From: Pelecanus crispus
Taxonomy: Eukaryota > Chordata > Aves > Pelecaniformes > Pelecanidae
Assembly (NCBI RefSeq): GCF_030463565.1
Contig: NC_134652.1
Location: forward strand, 15,167,397-15,231,396
DNA: 64,000 nt
Direction of reading: 5' to 3'
Shown here: positions 61,076-64,000 of the stretch, in pieces
Layout: each line of letters begins with the position of its first letter
How positions within the stretch are numbered: the first letter of the stretch is position 1
The notes under the pieces: generated by a model
What the model was told of the DNA's origin: nothing
Database searches by the model: none
What the model saw: only the letters and a program-made list of their open reading frames with translations
Program-made: the position numbers and the translations under genes

Positions 61076-64000
61076 AAGTCAGTGATTCACCATGTTCCTA
61101 ATTGAAAACATATGAGTTGTCCCATGGGTTTCTTCTGGGATTTCTTGCGGTTACAATTAGGCACGTTTACCACTTTGTCAGTTTGTTTATAGGCACTGAG
61201 CTCCCAGGTCGGCACAGCACAAACGTGCACGACTCCATTGCCCTGCACGCAGGGAGGCACATAGCAGGCACGTGCTTACCTGGGCAGAGATGAACTGCAA
61301 CCAGGGCTTTAGATGGGAGTGTCCATTTTTCCCTTCGTGTCGGCGAGGGTGCTGTGGAGCGCAACGTCTGCAGCGGCCGTGGCAGAAGTGGAGGTAACAC
61401 GCGATGGGTCTTTGCAAAGAGAAATCCAAGGCAAGGGGAGCTGGAGGTTTGTGCTTACCCCCACGCCTGGGATTGCCAAGCCAGCTGAGCGTGTTTGTAC
61501 AGAGGCTCCCACAGTACAGGTACCTCTGCAGGGTTTCCAGTTCTCATGGAAAAGAAAATCCTCTGTTGTGTTTCTGGTGCAAAATGGCAGCACCCTGCCA
61601 GGCTGTGCAAGCCGGGAGTGAGTCTGAGCTCCTGTCAGAGCTGAGCAGTCTGACTTTGCTGTCAAAACCGAAGGGAAGCTAACACCTAGGTGTGAAACTT
61701 AAACACGACATTTCAGATTCCTTCCTGTGTAAGTAATGAATTATTTTAATGTAGAGAGCAGCGTAGCTTGAAACATTACCATTTCCCTTTCGTTATGTTT
61801 CAATGACAGTGCCTGCCACCACCTCCCCTGCTTAGAAAAGACCCCGTGACACAGAAGCTGAAGTCATTACTCTTCTATAGCATAAATCCTCTTCTTTTCT
61901 AATTATATATATGAAAACTGGCATTGCTTTGCAACAGGTTATGAAGATAATAGATACCCTGCAAGGAAGGTCAGTATATAGAGGTCAGATAACATTCTTC
62001 ACTACCTGGTTACTTCTGGGGATCCTCAGACCTCTCGCCCTACAGCTGAGAGAAACTCTCCACAGACTATGGCAGTACATGAATGCCTGCCCAACACTTA
62101 CTAGTATGTTTAATTGGTATTGTTGCTTCAGTGGGGTTTATTTTTTAATTAAGTCCAGTGTCCCAAACACCTCCAGGACTGGTGACTCTCTGTTTCCCTC
62201 TGGATTCTCAGCTGGAGTTGCAGGTCAGGTGATCAGAAGTGCCAGGGAGTGAGTATTTGGTACTTGCGTGAAATAGCGGTTCGGTTGGTCGTGGAGGGGT
62301 GACTGTCACAGGCGTCCTCATGGTAGCTGGCACTAAATGCCCGTCTTTGGGGGTACGTGCAGAGGAGATGTTGACAGAACGGAGAGCTCTGGGGATAGAT
62401 CTATCCCATTTTGGGACCCTAGTCTAGGACCTCATTTGATAGACATTGTTGAGGCAGGATACATAGATACTTGTACTGTTATAGGGGATGGGGTTATAAA
62501 AGGAGATCTTGGTCCTCAAGGCTTTAACTAAGCACTTTTCATCAGCACAACATTGACATGAAGGTATTTCTAATACAGTATTATTTATTTGTGGTGCAAT
62601 TCAGAATATGGATCAACATTTAAAATGAGCAGCACTTTGATCCTGCTCTTGATAAGTCAAGTTTGTGTAATTTCAGAAATGTATTTGCACAAGTGTAATT
62701 ATGCATGTTGTTGCCGAGATGTATATAAATCTGGATACTATCTACCCACCTGTCCATATATGTCCCTAACTGCCTGATTTGCATGCCTTACTCACTGGGG
62801 AATAAGCAGCAACTTAAATAACCTGTTTCTAGTTCTTTTGCTTTCATTTCTTCAAGACTTAACACAAAGTAATTGGGCTGCATTTCCTGTGCCTCAGAGA
62901 AAAGGCTAAACCCCTTGCATTATCTGTCCACCTTTTGGCTTATCTGTCTTTGTGTGACCTCTGGAGAACCCAGATAACGGGTAAAATTTCTTAAGATTGA
63001 GTGTTTGTTAAAGCTTTTTGCAACCCTTTGGAGGAGGTCATCACCTCTAGTTTGAGAAATACTGATCTTATCTGAACACCTGAAAGTCAAAAGCCAATTA
63101 GTTCCATCTGCCAACCAAAACAGTATGTGTAGACTAAGGTGTTTCAATTCCCAAGAGAGGCTCAGTGGCCAGGCCAAGGACGGGGAAGCCCACAGCGTGG
63201 ACAGTGCTCTCGGCACCTGCATGGGGATGGAGTCGAGCCGGTGTGTGCCCAAAGGATCAGAGCAGGTGATGCACCAGCTGCAGAAAGCAGCTGCTCTCGT
63301 GAAGTCCCCTGCCAATGTGGGGGTGTTTCTGGGGGCACTACGAGCACCTTTCCCTGGGCTGCTCTCGGCTTCCAGCTGGGAGGGAAGGCAGGCGAAGACT
63401 TGGCTGATGGAAGGGATGAAACTCGGTCGGGAGATGCTAGGACATCATAGGAGAGCAACTGGCAAAAGAGAGTGACAGATGGGGAAGAAACGGAGGCAGG
63501 GATGAATGAGACTTCAGGTCATCATTTAGTAGTCCTCACCCTGCCTCTGTCCCCGGAAGAGCTGCTCACTCTGCGGGCTTCTGTTGTTATTGCAGCAACC
63601 TCCCGAGCTCATCTTTCCCTTCTTAAACCGGGGTGCTGGCGATGAGGAGCTGCTTCCTCAAAGCTGCCTCAGTGGTGTGGGAAGTCAGCGTATTGTCACT
63701 GTTCTCAATTCAAGGCTTTCACCAGCACCAAAGCCGTAGTGGCTGGAAATAAAATGGCTAGGCAGGATTGGCTTGCAGGTGTGCGGTTTGAGATAGCAAA
63801 TACATCTCACAAAAGTGACATGGCTGAAGCAGCGCAAAAAGGTGTGGTTACGGTAACTTTAGCTCCTGCTTCTCTCCTATGATCCATGACTAGCTCGTAA
63901 GAAGCATTGACAAGCCCTGGAAGAAGCCGTGTTACATCTTCAATGACAAGCTGCCCTGCCTGAATTTGAAATCTCTCTCTGTGTGTAGGAACAAGGAAAG

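Noticed and set aside
62717-62745. VYKSGYY reading in intron 3, similar to the start of NT5C2 exon 4 (VYKSPEYE)
   Set aside because: No acceptor lies in the right place or phase, and the residues that follow do not match; chance similarity.

Overview
This is a 64 kb stretch of nuclear DNA from a bird. It carries a 5'-truncated CR1 retrotransposon and two further CR1 3' ends, which are typical of birds. The genes have introns with GT..AG junctions, CpG islands lie over the promoters, and there are no bacterial-style operons. The species cannot be named from the sequence. Two neighbouring genes are recognised with confidence, and their arrangement matches the conserved vertebrate order CNNM2 - NT5C2 - INA - PCGF6.

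Layout. (1) 1 to about 7,050: non-coding sequence beyond the 3' end of INA; no exon recognised. (2) About 7,040-13,992, minus strand: the complete coding region of INA (alpha-internexin, a neuronal intermediate filament) in three exons (13,992-13,063; 9,165-9,041; 8,472-8,202). It predicts 441 residues against about 499 in mammals. Exon 3 has no in-frame start codon of its own and was found by its splice site and its homology. A CR1 element sits in intron 1, ending 49 bases from the exon 1 splice donor. (3) 13,993 to about 19,880: a short intergenic space of about 6 kb with the INA CpG-island promoter and several tandem repeats. (4) About 18,690-20,860: a second CpG island, the likely NT5C2 promoter and non-coding first exon. 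(5) 19,975-64,000, plus strand: the 5' part of NT5C2 (cytosolic purine 5'-nucleotidase, cN-II). It has coding exon 2 (ATG at 40,944), exon 3 (52,220-52,293, ending just after the catalytic DMDYT motif) and the start of a third intron that runs off the window. The rest of NT5C2 lies to the right.

The two genes are transcribed away from each other. They have unrelated jobs: INA builds axonal filaments, and NT5C2 dephosphorylates IMP and GMP. The NT5C2 introns carry old, heavily mutated interspersed repeats of kinds still recognisable in turtles and crocodilians, plus small CpG-rich patches.

I saw no undescribed biological system. The most unusual features are the extreme GC-driven remodelling of INA exon 1 (63 arginines to one lysine in 310 residues, a shortened Arg/Glu head and a Pro/Ala linker) and the GC-shifted CR1 tail beside it. 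Family assignments rest on remembered family features, because no search could be run.
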